64,000 bases of DNA from Psychrobacter glacincola (GTDB taxonomy: Bacteria; Pseudomonadota; Gammaproteobacteria; Pseudomonadales; Moraxellaceae). The notes under the pieces are model-generated. The model saw only the letters and a program-made list of their open reading frames with translations, ran no database searches and was not told where the DNA came from. Each line of letters starts with the position of its first letter. The first letter of the stretch is position 1. Where the stretch lies: the NCBI RefSeq assembly GCF_904846075.1, contig NZ_CAJGZH010000002.1, positions 62,001 to 126,000 on the forward strand. The letters are read 5' to 3'. Of this stretch, positions 41,162 to 50,420 are shown piece by piece. A program made the position numbers and the translations under genes.

Positions 41162-41956
41162 ATGGCGCACACATCAGATGAAGGGCAGTTGTTGGATGAA
41201 GAGCTGCTGCGTTATGCAAGGCAGATATTATTAGACGGTTGGGATATTGACGCTCAACTACGCTTAAAATCAGCTCGGGTGGTTATGATAGGGGCAGGCG
41301 GGCTTGGTTGTCCTGCTTCTGAGACGCTGGTGCGTGCAGGACTTGGGCAAATTCATCTGATAGATGATGACATTATTGAAGCCAGCAACTTGCAGCGCCA
41401 AACGCTGTTTTTACCTGAGGATATCGGTCAAACTAAGGCGCTAACAGCGGCGCACATGTTAGAGCGTATTAACCCTTTCATTACCGCTCGCGGTACAGTT
41501 GCAAGATTGAGTGAAGATAATGCTTATGAATTGCTCGATATGGCGACAGGCAAGCCTGATTTGCTTTTAGATTGCACCGATAATTTTGCTACGCGTGATG
41601 TCATCAATCGTATTAGCGTGCACTATAAAATCCCGCTATTATCTGCCTCAGCGATTGCGATGCAAGGTCAGTTAGCCTTATATGAGCCGCAACTAAACAC
41701 TGGTTGTTATCATTGCGTGTTTGGTTCGGTAGTACTTGATGCAGCGGCTGATGAGCGTACGTGTGCCAACTCAGGTGTGCTAGCGAGTACCACTGCTATC
41801 ATGGGTAATTTGCAAGCGAATGCTGCCCTGCAGTATTTGGGATTAACCAAAAATCCACTGACAAATAAGCTATTAGTATGGGATGGTAGCCAGATGCAGC
41901 AACGGCTGATGGGCTATCGCCAAGATGCCGCGTGTCCTGTCTGTAGTAGTCATTAG
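41162..41956 (+). CDS. moeB: E1-like adenylyltransferase of the MoeB/ThiF/HesA family
   Basis: Activates the C-terminal glycine of a small sulfur-carrier protein (MoaD or ThiS type) by adenylation. The start is the ATG at 41162, giving 264 residues; a TTG upstream overlapping prmC is an alternative. The ATP-binding motif is VVMIGAGGLGCPASETLVRAG, followed by LIDDDIIEASNLQRQTLF; two Cys pairs (CYHC and CPVC) form the structural zinc site. The prmC-moeB order is common in gammaproteobacteria and favours MoeB (molybdopterin synthesis), but ThiF cannot be excluded from sequence alone; no thi genes are nearby. Confidence 0.85.
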   Translation: MAHTSDEGQLLDEELLRYARQILLDGWDIDAQLRLKSARVVMIGAGGLGCPASETLVRAGLGQIHLIDDDIIEASNLQRQTLFLPEDIGQTKALTAAHMLERINPFITARGTVARLSEDNAYELLDMATGKPDLLLDCTDNFATRDVINRISVHYKIPLLSASAIAMQGQLALYEPQLNTGCYHCVFGSVVLDAAADERTCANSGVLASTTAIMGNLQANAALQYLGLTKNPLTNKLLVWDGSQMQQRLMGYRQDAACPVCSSH

Positions 41957-42042
41957 TGATTGTTCATTAGTGGTTGTGTTGCTTGTTATTATTTATGATC
42001 GCCTATTCTCAAAAACCTTCCTTATGACCATAGTTGTTTTTT

Positions 42043-43395
42043 ATGAAAATTCATCGTCCGCATTTATTAAAGCATACCTTCAATGTCATGAACCGTGTTC
42101 GCCAAACAGCCAGCGTGGCAGGTTTATCTGCGCTGAGAGTGGCAAAAGGTGAAAAGCCTGATGCCACATTATTAAAAGAAACGTTTGAGCAATTGGGCAC
42201 GACTTATATCAAGATTGGTCAGTTTATCGCCAGTACGCCGTCACTGTTTCCACGTGAATATGTAAAAGCTTTTCAGAGCTGTTTGGATCAAACCACGCCA
42301 TTATCTTATGCTTATATTGAGCAGGTATTGAAAGAAGAGTTGGCCGTTGATGGCATGACGCTTGATGATAAGTTCGCCCATATCGACTCAAAGCCACTAG
42401 CATCAGCTTCTATTGCGCAAGTGCATGCGGCACGGTTGCATAATGGCGATGAAGTCGTATTAAAGGTGCAAAAGCCTGACGTCGAGACCATTATGCAAAC
42501 GGATTTGGGCGTATTGCATGGGGTGACTAAGTTACTTGAGATTCTGATGCCGTCGATGAAGTTTGCCAGTATTGCGCCGATTATCGATGAGATTCGCCTG
42601 CGCATGCTTGCCGAGACAGACTTTATCGCTGAGGCACAAAACATCCGCGATTTTCAGCAGTTCTTAGCCGTATCAGGTAATACGCGCGTGGTAGCACCCA
42701 ACGTATATGAAGAGCTGACTACCAAGCGTGTACTAACCATGAGCCGCTTGTACGGCGTATCTATGGTCGATGAGTCGCTCATGCGTCAGTATTGTGCTGA
42801 TCCTGCGCAAGTCATGGCGGATACCTTAAATACGTGGTTTGCCAGTCTCATGCTGTGCAACAGTTTTCATGCTGACCTGCATGCGGGCAATTTGATGCTA
42901 TTAACCGATGGTCGTATTGGCTTCTTGGATTTTGGTATTGTCGGTAAGCTAAAAGCTGAGAGTTGGCGTGCATGCATGGGTATGATGCAAGCCATGCAGG
43001 ACAGTGACTATCAAGCGATGGCGCGCCATATGATTGATATGGAAATGACCCATGGTGGCAATAAAGTCGATGTAGTGGCGTTGGGTAATGATTTGCAGCG
43101 TATGATGAAGACTATTATGGCGGAGGACAAATCCTTTACCAGTGGTGTGCCTTTTAATAGTAAAGAGCAAGCCGATGAGTTAAATAAAATGATGCTTGAG
43201 ATTGTAGAAGTCGGTAAGCGTCATGGTATTCATTTCCCACGTGACTTTGCTTTATTGACCAAACAGATGCTATATTTTGACCGCTTTATGCGTACACTTG
43301 CGCCTGATATGGATATGTTTAGTGATCAACGCGTACAAATGCTAGGACACACAGAAACAAATGTGACCATGCCGCCAACAGTAAACGTATCGTAG
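42043..43395 (+). CDS. ABC1/UbiB-family atypical kinase (AarF-like)
   Basis: 450 residues from the ATG at 42043 (a TTG three codons earlier extends the frame). The UbiB/ABC1 signatures are present: KxGQ motif in TYIKIGQFIASTPSLFP, the Ala-rich loop PLASASIAQVHAARL in place of a P-loop, the Lys in VVLKVQKP, and the catalytic HADLHAGNLMLL with GFLDFGIVG. UbiB proteins support ubiquinone biosynthesis, probably by extracting lipid precursors from the membrane. This one lacks the two C-terminal transmembrane helices of E. coli UbiB, so it may be a paralogue with a different role. Confidence 0.85.
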   Translation: MKIHRPHLLKHTFNVMNRVRQTASVAGLSALRVAKGEKPDATLLKETFEQLGTTYIKIGQFIASTPSLFPREYVKAFQSCLDQTTPLSYAYIEQVLKEELAVDGMTLDDKFAHIDSKPLASASIAQVHAARLHNGDEVVLKVQKPDVETIMQTDLGVLHGVTKLLEILMPSMKFASIAPIIDEIRLRMLAETDFIAEAQNIRDFQQFLAVSGNTRVVAPNVYEELTTKRVLTMSRLYGVSMVDESLMRQYCADPAQVMADTLNTWFASLMLCNSFHADLHAGNLMLLTDGRIGFLDFGIVGKLKAESWRACMGMMQAMQDSDYQAMARHMIDMEMTHGGNKVDVVALGNDLQRMMKTIMAEDKSFTSGVPFNSKEQADELNKMMLEIVEVGKRHGIHFPRDFALLTKQMLYFDRFMRTLAPDMDMFSDQRVQMLGHTETNVTMPPTVNVS

Positions 43396-43489
43396 TTTTC
43401 GCTTGTATGTTTGATTATTAATCCGCCGCTGCTCTTGAATGCTCTAACACAAAGGATTGTGTGCTAATTGCCGCAAAAATGGCTCTGTC

Positions 43490-44746
43490 ATGATGACTGC
43501 TCTCAAAAGCCGTGCTTTTCCTCATATTACTAATGAAGCTGCCATTGCCTGTATCGGTATGTACTGCATGGCAGTCGTCATGGGCTATGGGCGTTTTTTG
43601 TTTACTGCCACCTTGCCCGATATTATGGTGCAACTGTCGATTTCAACGACGATTGCAGGCTGGCTTGCCTCTATCAATTACATCGGTTATTTTATCGGTG
43701 CCCTCATCGCCATGTTTGTGCCTCAGCGCTCGACGTGGCAAGCGCTGACACTGTGGGCAATGATAAGTGTCGTCACAACGATGCTACTTGTCGTACCTGA
43801 TATGTCATTAACTGTATGGTATCTCATTCGTCTAATCGCAGGTATTGCAAGCGGGGTAGCGATGATTTTAAGCTCATCGTTTGTGATTCAAAGCTTAAGT
43901 CCTGAACGCCGTTCTGTACTGTCGGCAGTACACTACGCAGGTATTGGTGTGGGCATCAGTGCCTCTGCCATACTGACGTGGTGGTTGTTAGTATTAGGCT
44001 ATCATTTTGATGTCATTTGGTTGGTAGCAGGCTTTACAAGCTTACCTCTGGTATGGCTACTCTATGCGGTAAAACCAAGACAAGCACACGGTTCCGACTT
44101 GCTGCGGACTGATCCTACACAGCACGTGTCAGTGCATCAAACCTATTTGAGCTTTAAGCGCGCTTTGTATGAGGCCATTGCTGGTCATCGTAAGGCTATT
44201 GCTTTGCTGTCAGCGAGCTATGTACTGGCGGGCTTTGGTTATATTACCTCTGCGACTTTTTTGCCAGTCATGGCAGCACAGCGCCTCACGACGCAGACGT
44301 ATGCTGGATTGCTCATTTGGCTAGTCGTTGGTGTGTTTGCGATGTTATCAAATCCACTGTGGGGCGCACTTGCCAAGCGAATTGGTGAAATTAAAACGTT
44401 AATAGGCTTAACGATATTACAAGCATTTGGGATGTGCCTGCCCATATGGTTCGACGGCGCTATTGGTTTGTACGGCAATGCTGCTATTTTAGGTTTGACC
44501 TTTGTGGGGATGGTGTCGATGACGCTCACTTTGATTAAAAACATCAATCCTGATTACTCAAATTTGCTGATAGGATTGGCAACTTTGGCTTATGCATTGG
44601 GTCAGTTTTTGGGACCATTGGTGACGGTAGCATTGGCAGGGCAGGACGACAATTTCAATGCAGGGTTACTCGTTGCCGCCGCTGGATTGATGGTTGGACT
44701 GGTGCTATTGCTATTGTTTCGTCGACAGCCACCGACTACTATTTAA
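43490..44746 (+). CDS. YbfB/YjiJ family MFS transporter
   Basis: About 418 residues with twelve hydrophobic helices. The N-terminal MGYGRFLFTATLPDIMVQLSIS and GWLASINYIGYFIGAL patterns are typical of the YbfB/YjiJ (DUF1228) branch of the major facilitator superfamily. Start taken as ATG at 43490 (MMTALK); an upstream TTG is possible but its ribosome site is badly spaced. Substrate unknown. The gene ends 4 bases inside the convergent lrp/asnC-type gene. Confidence 0.8.
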   Translation: MMTALKSRAFPHITNEAAIACIGMYCMAVVMGYGRFLFTATLPDIMVQLSISTTIAGWLASINYIGYFIGALIAMFVPQRSTWQALTLWAMISVVTTMLLVVPDMSLTVWYLIRLIAGIASGVAMILSSSFVIQSLSPERRSVLSAVHYAGIGVGISASAILTWWLLVLGYHFDVIWLVAGFTSLPLVWLLYAVKPRQAHGSDLLRTDPTQHVSVHQTYLSFKRALYEAIAGHRKAIALLSASYVLAGFGYITSATFLPVMAAQRLTTQTYAGLLIWLVVGVFAMLSNPLWGALAKRIGEIKTLIGLTILQAFGMCLPIWFDGAIGLYGNAAILGLTFVGMVSMTLTLIKNINPDYSNLLIGLATLAYALGQFLGPLVTVALAGQDDNFNAGLLVAAAGLMVGLVLLLLFRRQPPTTI

Positions 44747-45231
44747 ACCACACTACGATTAAATATTTCTCGCAACTCAAAACTGGTATGTACTTGAGCG
44801 ACACCTTCGATACGATTGAGCCTATGTAATAAAAACTCCTCATAATGTGCCATATCGCGTACCCTTACCTTGATAAGGTAGTCTTCTGTACGACCCGTGA
44901 CAATGCTACAGCTAATGACTTCATCAAAGCTCTGAATCTTATGCTCAAATTGTTCAAAGCGCTCAGCCGTATGGCGATCCATGCTAATCGCGATAAAGAC
45001 GGCGAGCGGGTAGCCAAGTTTTTGCGCATCTGTTTTGGTGTGATAACCCGTGATAATACCAGCATCTTCTAAGCGTTTAATACGGCGTGCACAAGGCGTG
45101 GCTGACAGGTTGACGCGTTCGGCAAGCTCGGTGATACTCATACGTGCCTGAGTTTGCAATACGCGCAAGAGCTGTCGATCGATCTCATCAATATCGGCTA
45201 AATGTGGACTATCCAGATGACTGTTTGGCAT
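44743..45231 (-). CDS. Lrp/AsnC family transcriptional regulator
   Basis: 162 residues. N-terminal winged helix-turn-helix at about 15-65 (IDRQLLRVLQTQARMSITELAERVNLSATPCARRIKRLEDAGII), followed by the RAM ligand-binding domain with GRTEDYLIKVRVRDMAHYEEFL. It is divergent from leuA, so an effect on leuA in response to an amino acid (often leucine for Lrp-like proteins) is plausible. A small dyad CACTAaaaTAGTG at 45288-45300 lies in the shared promoter region. The closest characterised type cannot be fixed (Lrp, AsnC and BkdR are all candidates). Confidence 0.88.
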   Translation of the reverse strand: MPNSHLDSPHLADIDEIDRQLLRVLQTQARMSITELAERVNLSATPCARRIKRLEDAGIITGYHTKTDAQKLGYPLAVFIAISMDRHTAERFEQFEHKIQSFDEVISCSIVTGRTEDYLIKVRVRDMAHYEEFLLHRLNRIEGVAQVHTSFELREIFNRSVV

Positions 45232-45287
45232 GACCTGTTGCTTTATTAGTGAATTCAGCTAATTATACTGAGTAAATTGTATTTTTT

Positions 45288-45300
45288 CACTAAAATAGTG
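45288..45300. promoter_or_regulatory. Small dyad between the Lrp-like gene and leuA
   Basis: CACTAaaaTAGTG in the divergent promoter region; a possible regulator site, unproven. Confidence 0.3.
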
Positions 45301-45448
45301 TCATATATTATCAAAGAAAGCTGATTTCTATTGCATAAACTCTGATATTATTATGGTATAAACATTGGTTATCTCGTATGATAAACATGAATCTAATCAC
45401 CAGCCGTCCAGCTAAAACATAAATTCCCATATCATCTAAGGATTGATT

Positions 45449-47233
45449 ATGTCTGACCAAGCCAAACGCACTGTAGCCTCAACGACTGCAAAGATTACAC
45501 CCAAAAATGCCGCTTTTGATTATAAAAAGTATCGTCCATTTGCTTTTGCGCCATCGCTGTCAGATCGTACTTGGCCGAGCAAAACGATTGAAAAGTCACC
45601 AATCTGGACAAGTGTAGATCTGCGTGATGGCAACCAAGCACTGATTGATCCGATGACGATCGAACAAAAAATGCGTTTTTTTAAAACGTTGGTTGAGGTT
45701 GGTTTTAAAGAGATTGAAATTGGTTTTCCATCAGCGGCGCAGGTTGAGTTTGATTTTGCTCGTAAACTTATCGAAGAAAATCACGTCCCGGATGATGTGA
45801 CTTTGCAGGTATTGGTGCAGGCTCGTGAGCATTTGATCGCCCGTACGTTTGAGTCATTGAAAGGCGCGAAGCGTGCGATTGTCCATGTTTATAATTCAAC
45901 CTGCCGTATCCAACGTGAAAAGGTCTACGGTAAAGACAAAGCTGAGATTAAAGAAATTGCTGTTACTGGTGCTAAATTATTGGTTGAATATGCGGCTAAA
46001 TACCCAGAAACAGAGTGGGTATTCCAGTATTCACCAGAGAGCTTTAGTCAAACAGAAACTGAATATGCCGTAGAAGTCTGTGATGCGGTCTGTGAAGTAT
46101 GGCAGCCACAAAATGGGCAGGAAGTTATTTTAAACTTGCCAGCGACGGTTGAAGCGTCTATGCCCAATGTTTTTGCCGACCAAGTCGAGTATTTCTGCCG
46201 TCATCTTGCCCAGCGTGAGCATGTCATTATCAGCTTGCATACGCATAATGACCGTGGCTGCGCGGTTGCAGCAGCAGAGCTTGGGGTATTAGCGGGTGCC
46301 GATCGTATCGAAGGTACGCTATTGGGTAATGGTGAGCGTACGGGTAATATGGATATCATGGTCATGGCGATGAACTTGTTTAGTCAAGGTATCGATCCAG
46401 AGCTTGATTTTAGTAATATGAGCGAAATTGTACAAGTGGTCAGCGAATGTAACAATTTGCCCTTACATCCGCGTCATCCATATGTCGGCGAATTGGTCTT
46501 TACGGCCTTTAGCGGCTCACATCAAGATGCCATCAAAAAATCTCTCGATTATAACGAAAAGCATCAAAACGAGACGGATAACGTTTGGGATGTGGCTTAC
46601 TTGCCAATTGATCCGGCACATATCGGTCGTAGTTATCAGGATGTGGTACGTATCAATAGCCAGTCTGGAAAAGGCGGTGTGGCTTATATCTTGCAGCGCA
46701 ACTATGGCTTTAATTTGCCGCGCTGGATGCAAATTGACTTCAGCCGCGTGGTACAGAAGCAAGCTGAATCAGCTGCTCGCGAATTGCAGAATGATGAAAT
46801 CTTACAAACCTTTGAAGACACGTATCTACAGCAAGGCAGTTTTGAGCTATTAGATTATACGGTCAATAATAAAGGCGGTGAAGTCTACTTTACTGGTCAA
46901 GTACAAATGAATGGGGACATCATTAATATTGATGGCACTGGTAATGGTCCATTATCATCGTTTATTGACGGCCTTGCCCAGCACACTGGTAAATCGATAC
47001 ATGTCATCAACTACGCTGAGCATGCGATTAATCCGCAGCACAATAGCGGTGATGGCATCGATGATGATACCAATAATGACAACAAAACTAATGCGAATGC
47101 GGCGGCTTATATCCAACTAAATGTAGATGGTGAGGTTTATTCTGGCATTGGCACTTGCAGCAGTACTGTATCAGCGATGCTTAAAGGCGCATTGTCAGCG
47201 TTTGCTCAAGCAGTTATTACTGCCACTGCTTAA
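45449..47233 (+). CDS. leuA: 2-isopropylmalate synthase (type 2 LeuA)
   Basis: Condenses 2-oxoisovalerate with acetyl-CoA in the first committed step of leucine synthesis. Start set at the ATG at 45449, 7 bases after AAGGA. DLRDGNQALIDPMTIEQK near residue 48 carries the catalytic/metal Asp, and HTHNDRGCAVAAAELG near 262 the metal-binding His pair. The C-terminal LeuA regulatory domain (about 450-594) binds leucine for feedback. The pattern and length of 594 match the actinobacterial-type (type 2) enzyme rather than E. coli LeuA (523). There is an Asp/Asn-rich insertion around 535-555. No leucine-rich leader peptide was found upstream. Confidence 0.95.
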   Translation: MSDQAKRTVASTTAKITPKNAAFDYKKYRPFAFAPSLSDRTWPSKTIEKSPIWTSVDLRDGNQALIDPMTIEQKMRFFKTLVEVGFKEIEIGFPSAAQVEFDFARKLIEENHVPDDVTLQVLVQAREHLIARTFESLKGAKRAIVHVYNSTCRIQREKVYGKDKAEIKEIAVTGAKLLVEYAAKYPETEWVFQYSPESFSQTETEYAVEVCDAVCEVWQPQNGQEVILNLPATVEASMPNVFADQVEYFCRHLAQREHVIISLHTHNDRGCAVAAAELGVLAGADRIEGTLLGNGERTGNMDIMVMAMNLFSQGIDPELDFSNMSEIVQVVSECNNLPLHPRHPYVGELVFTAFSGSHQDAIKKSLDYNEKHQNETDNVWDVAYLPIDPAHIGRSYQDVVRINSQSGKGGVAYILQRNYGFNLPRWMQIDFSRVVQKQAESAARELQNDEILQTFEDTYLQQGSFELLDYTVNNKGGEVYFTGQVQMNGDIINIDGTGNGPLSSFIDGLAQHTGKSIHVINYAEHAINPQHNSGDGIDDDTNNDNKTNANAAAYIQLNVDGEVYSGIGTCSSTVSAMLKGALSAFAQAVITATA

Positions 47234-47265
47234 TTTTTTTATGATCGTCTTAATAACTTGTAGCT

Positions 47266-47317
47266 ATAACGCTGTCGCTTCTTGTCTTTGGCAAGTAAAG
47301 CGATGGCGTTATTTTTT
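47266..47317 (+). terminator. Rho-independent terminator of leuA
   Basis: ATAACGC-tg-TCGCTT / AAGCGA-tg-GCGTTAT with an inner CTTG/CAAG stem, followed by TTTTTT. Confidence 0.85.
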
Positions 47318-47492
47318 GCATGAAAAACGACAGTCTATATGCAGAAAGTAGACATTTATGACTATCGCCTATCTTGCAGTTGGCTAAAGCATCGCGACTA
47401 ATAGCATAATGTTACTTGTGTTTTTGATGTCTAAGACTTACGCTAATGTGCATAACTCATATTATTATATTATTATAAACAAAAGGTTAATT

Positions 47493-48113
47493 ATGGAACC
47501 TATCTCACTTGCTTCATTTTCATTGGCTGCTATTTTGGCGTCATTGCCAGTAAATGGCGAAGTGGTCACTAAACCGACTATTACCACTCATATCAGCCCA
47601 GCTATCGCGGGACAATGGGAAATCGACTTAGACAGTAGTATCACGATGACCAAAGAAGCCAAAGCCAGACAAGCTGTAGCAAAAGAGCTGAAACAGACAA
47701 AAAGTGATGAGCCAGAAGTGACTGCTGGCACAGAAGGCGGTGTCCTTGTGCAAAGTGAAAAGCGCGTCCTTAATATTAAGCCCAATACCAACAACCAGTT
47801 AACGGCTTCTGCCAAAAAAGCAAACCAGTGCCGCGAGCTATACAATTTTGCGGCCGATAATGAGATGTGGGCAGTGAGTGGCAAAGAGTGGACATATGGT
47901 CGTTACCTAATCACGCACCGCGAAGAAGGGCTGCCCATTATTGCGCTAAAAACAGTCTATGACAACAATGAGGTAGATTGTTCAGGTAACCAAATCGACC
48001 AAACTGACGAAGCGTTGATTGCGTTTTTAAACCACGATGGCAACCAAATGCAATGGTGTGCGGATCCTGATGGTAATGAATGCTTTATGAATTTTAATAG
48101 AGTGTTGCCATAG
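47493..48113 (+). CDS. Hypothetical exported protein
   Basis: Start set at the ATG at 47493, which has an AAAAGG site; the frame extends 28 codons upstream without support. The 206-residue product starts with a weak signal-like stretch (SLASFSLAAILASLPVNG) and has four cysteines in the second half (NQC, VDC, WCADPDGNEC), possibly two disulfides, fitting a periplasmic location. A segment AGQWEIDLDSSITMTKEA precedes a Lys-rich linker. No family was recognised. Single gene with a strong terminator. Confidence 0.62.
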   Translation: MEPISLASFSLAAILASLPVNGEVVTKPTITTHISPAIAGQWEIDLDSSITMTKEAKARQAVAKELKQTKSDEPEVTAGTEGGVLVQSEKRVLNIKPNTNNQLTASAKKANQCRELYNFAADNEMWAVSGKEWTYGRYLITHREEGLPIIALKTVYDNNEVDCSGNQIDQTDEALIAFLNHDGNQMQWCADPDGNECFMNFNRVLP

Positions 48114-48160
48114 CACTTTATCGTTAATCATAAGACTTAAGACCATTTTTTCTACAATAA

Positions 48161-48206
48161 AAACATAAAAACCGCTATCTAAATAGATAGCGGTTTTTTT
48201 ATGTTT
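48161..48206. terminator. Bidirectional terminator between the hypothetical gene and accC
   Basis: AAACATAAAAACCGCTATCT / AGATAGCGGTTTTTTTATGTTT with loop AAAT. A two-base bulge; A and T runs on both sides. Confidence 0.92.
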
Positions 48207-48225
48207 AACAATAAATCAAAGTAGG

Positions 48226-49587
48226 TTATACATCCGCCTTCTTTTTATTGCCAGTTAGAAGCTCTCTTTCAAGGTAATGAATATTTTGTGCTTCGTGAAT
48301 AAAATTGTCATCTGCCAAAATGACATCGCGATGCAGCGGGATATTGGTTTTAATACCTTCAATCACCAATTCATCGAGTGCATGCAGCGTCTTAGAGACG
48401 GCTTGCTGGCGCGTTTGACCATGGCAGATAAGCTTGCCAATCAATGAGTCATAATAGCTTGGAATCTCGTAGCCCGGGTAGAGGTGCGAGTCAAAGCGTA
48501 CACCAGCACCACTGGGGGCAAATAACTGAGTGACTGTACCAGGACAAGGCATAAAGGTGGCTGGATCTTCAGCATTGATACGACATTCAATGGCATGACC
48601 TTGAATCTCAATCTCGCTTTGACGATAAGACAAACCGTAGCCTGCTGCGATTTTTAGCTGCTCGACGACCACGTCGATGCCAGTAATCATCTCAGTTACC
48701 GGATGCTCAACTTGCACACGAGTATTCATCTCAATAAAAAAGTATTCATTATTTTCAAATAAAAACTCAAAAGTACCAGCACCGCGATATTTCACCAACT
48801 CACATGCTTTGACGCAAGCGTCTAAGATTGGCTGACGTACATCATCAGGGATATCAGGCGCAGGGGCTTCTTCTAATACTTTTTGGTGGCGACGTTGCAA
48901 TGAACAATCTCGATCGTATAAGTGAATGGCATTACCATTACCATCGCCAAGCACTTGTATCTCTACGTGGCGCGGATTTTGTAGGTAGCGTTCCATATAC
49001 ACGGTATCATCACCAAACCACAGTTCAGCTTCTTGCTTAGCAGCCTGTACTTGACCAATGACTTCTTCGAAGCGCTCAACCACGCGCATACCGCGACCGC
49101 CGCCGCCAGAAGCGGCTTTAATCAATAACGGAAAGCCGATATGGCGTGCTTGCTCTTCAGCATTATGCAACGTTACCGCGCCCACTGAACCAGGGACGGT
49201 CGGTACGCCCGCTTTTTTCATTGCATTAATGGCAGAGACTTTATTGCCCATTAATCGAATATGGTCAGCATTAGGACCAACGAAAGTGAGACCTGCTTCT
49301 TCGACGCGTTCAGCGAATTCAGCATTTTCAGCCAAAAAACCATAACCCGGATGGATAGCGTCGGCACCAGTGATTTCAGCTGCGGTTAAAATAGTATTGA
49401 TATCAAGATAGCTTTGATTGGCATTGGGTTTGCCAATACAGATTGCCTCATCAACAAAGCGCAGGTGCATCAAGTTTGCATCAGCTGTGGAGTAGACACC
49501 GACGGTCTCTATGCCAAGGGCTTTGCAGGCTCGAACGATACGTAGGGCAATCTCACCTCTATTGGCGATGAGCAGTTTTTTTATCAT
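48226..49587 (-). CDS. accC: Acetyl-CoA carboxylase, biotin carboxylase subunit
   Basis: ATP-grasp enzyme that carboxylates biotin on AccB in the first step of fatty acid synthesis. N-terminal [23 protein letters not shown], the Gly-rich ATP loop [15 protein letters not shown] (about residues 159-173), the [10 protein letters not shown] metal region and [14 protein letters not shown] (about 288) are all present. 453 residues, E. coli 449. It follows accB on the left strand with a 154-bp gap. Confidence 0.97.
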   Translation of the reverse strand: MIKKLLIANRGEIALRIVRACKALGIETVGVYSTADANLMHLRFVDEAICIGKPNANQSYLDINTILTAAEITGADAIHPGYGFLAENAEFAERVEEAGLTFVGPNADHIRLMGNKVSAINAMKKAGVPTVPGSVGAVTLHNAEEQARHIGFPLLIKAASGGGGRGMRVVERFEEVIGQVQAAKQEAELWFGDDTVYMERYLQNPRHVEIQVLGDGNGNAIHLYDRDCSLQRRHQKVLEEAPAPDIPDDVRQPILDACVKACELVKYRGAGTFEFLFENNEYFFIEMNTRVQVEHPVTEMITGIDVVVEQLKIAAGYGLSYRQSEIEIQGHAIECRINAEDPATFMPCPGTVTQLFAPSGAGVRFDSHLYPGYEIPSYYDSLIGKLICHGQTRQQAVSKTLHALDELVIEGIKTNIPLHRDVILADDNFIHEAQNIHYLERELLTGNKKKADV

Positions 49588-49741
49588 GGGGTCATCCTTG
49601 TCGAAGCGGCGGTCATTGATAGAGTCGTTATTTTAGGCACCATTAAATCGAGCTACGATAAAGATAAAATAACTCAAGCTAAAATGCCAAATGATAACGA
49701 AATCTCTATCATAATGAGGTAAAGGTTGGTAAACAGTGTCG

Positions 49742-50170
49742 TTAAGCTCTATAGCGTATGACGGGTTGACCAAACTGTACCACTTCGGAGTTATCGACTA
49801 AGATTTCGTCAACGACACCACTTTGCGTTGCCTCAAGAGGATTCATAATTTTCATGGCTTCGATGATGCCCAATGTGTCACCAGCTTGTACCTTTTGTCC
49901 GACCTTTACGAATGGTGGATCATTAGGGCTAGGAGCTGAGTAATAAACACCAACCATCGGCGATGTCTCAACACTACCCGCTTTTACCGCTGGCTTTGCT
50001 TCAGCAGTGATAGGGGCAATGCCAGCAGCAGGTGCGGCCATCATGGTCGGTGCAGGCGCATCATAGTGACGAGTTAAGCTGATGTGTTCATCATCTGAGC
50101 TGATTTCTAAATTAACCAGTTCACTTTCTTCCATGAGGGCGATTAGGGTGCGTATTTTTTCAATATCCAT
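49742..50170 (-). CDS. accB: Acetyl-CoA carboxylase biotin carboxyl carrier protein
   Basis: Start set at the ATG at 50170 (MDIEKIRTLIALMEES, as in E. coli MDIRKIKKLIEL); the longer frame begins with a TTG. 142 residues. The C-terminal biotinyl domain has the EAMKIMN motif with Lys107 as the biotinylation site and the SPMVGVYYSAPSP segment including the 'thumb' region. The middle is an Ala/Pro-rich linker. A 13-bp inverted repeat lies about 140 bases upstream. Confidence 0.96.
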   Translation of the reverse strand: MDIEKIRTLIALMEESELVNLEISSDDEHISLTRHYDAPAPTMMAAPAAGIAPITAEAKPAVKAGSVETSPMVGVYYSAPSPNDPPFVKVGQKVQAGDTLGIIEAMKIMNPLEATQSGVVDEILVDNSEVVQFGQPVIRYRA

Positions 50171-50310
50171 AGTTTTAATTTTGCCTTCTACTAATTTCAA
50201 GAAATAGTGTAACTAAATATTGTGTAGGTAATTGCTAATGATACCTATATTCATGGCAATGAGCAATCGATGTACAGTTGTTAACTGAGTTTTTTTACAT
50301 ATTATGACGT

Positions 50311-50338
50311 AAGCATTTCTTACGAGTAAGAAATGCTT
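50311..50338. promoter_or_regulatory. Perfect 13-bp inverted repeat upstream of accB
   Basis: AAGCATTTCTTAC-ga-GTAAGAAATGCTT, without a T run on either strand, between the MATE gene end and accB. It could be an operator or an mRNA hairpin in the accB leader. Confidence 0.45.
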
Positions 50339-50420
50339 AATGGTTTATCATAGTCTATGTGACCATGTAGCGCTAGTCATGGTTAGTAGATACTGCATTT
50401 ACATCAGTATAGCTGATGCA

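Noticed and set aside
45232..45448. Leucine attenuator upstream of leuA
   Set aside because: No leader peptide with a run of Leu codons and no terminator/antiterminator pair were found.
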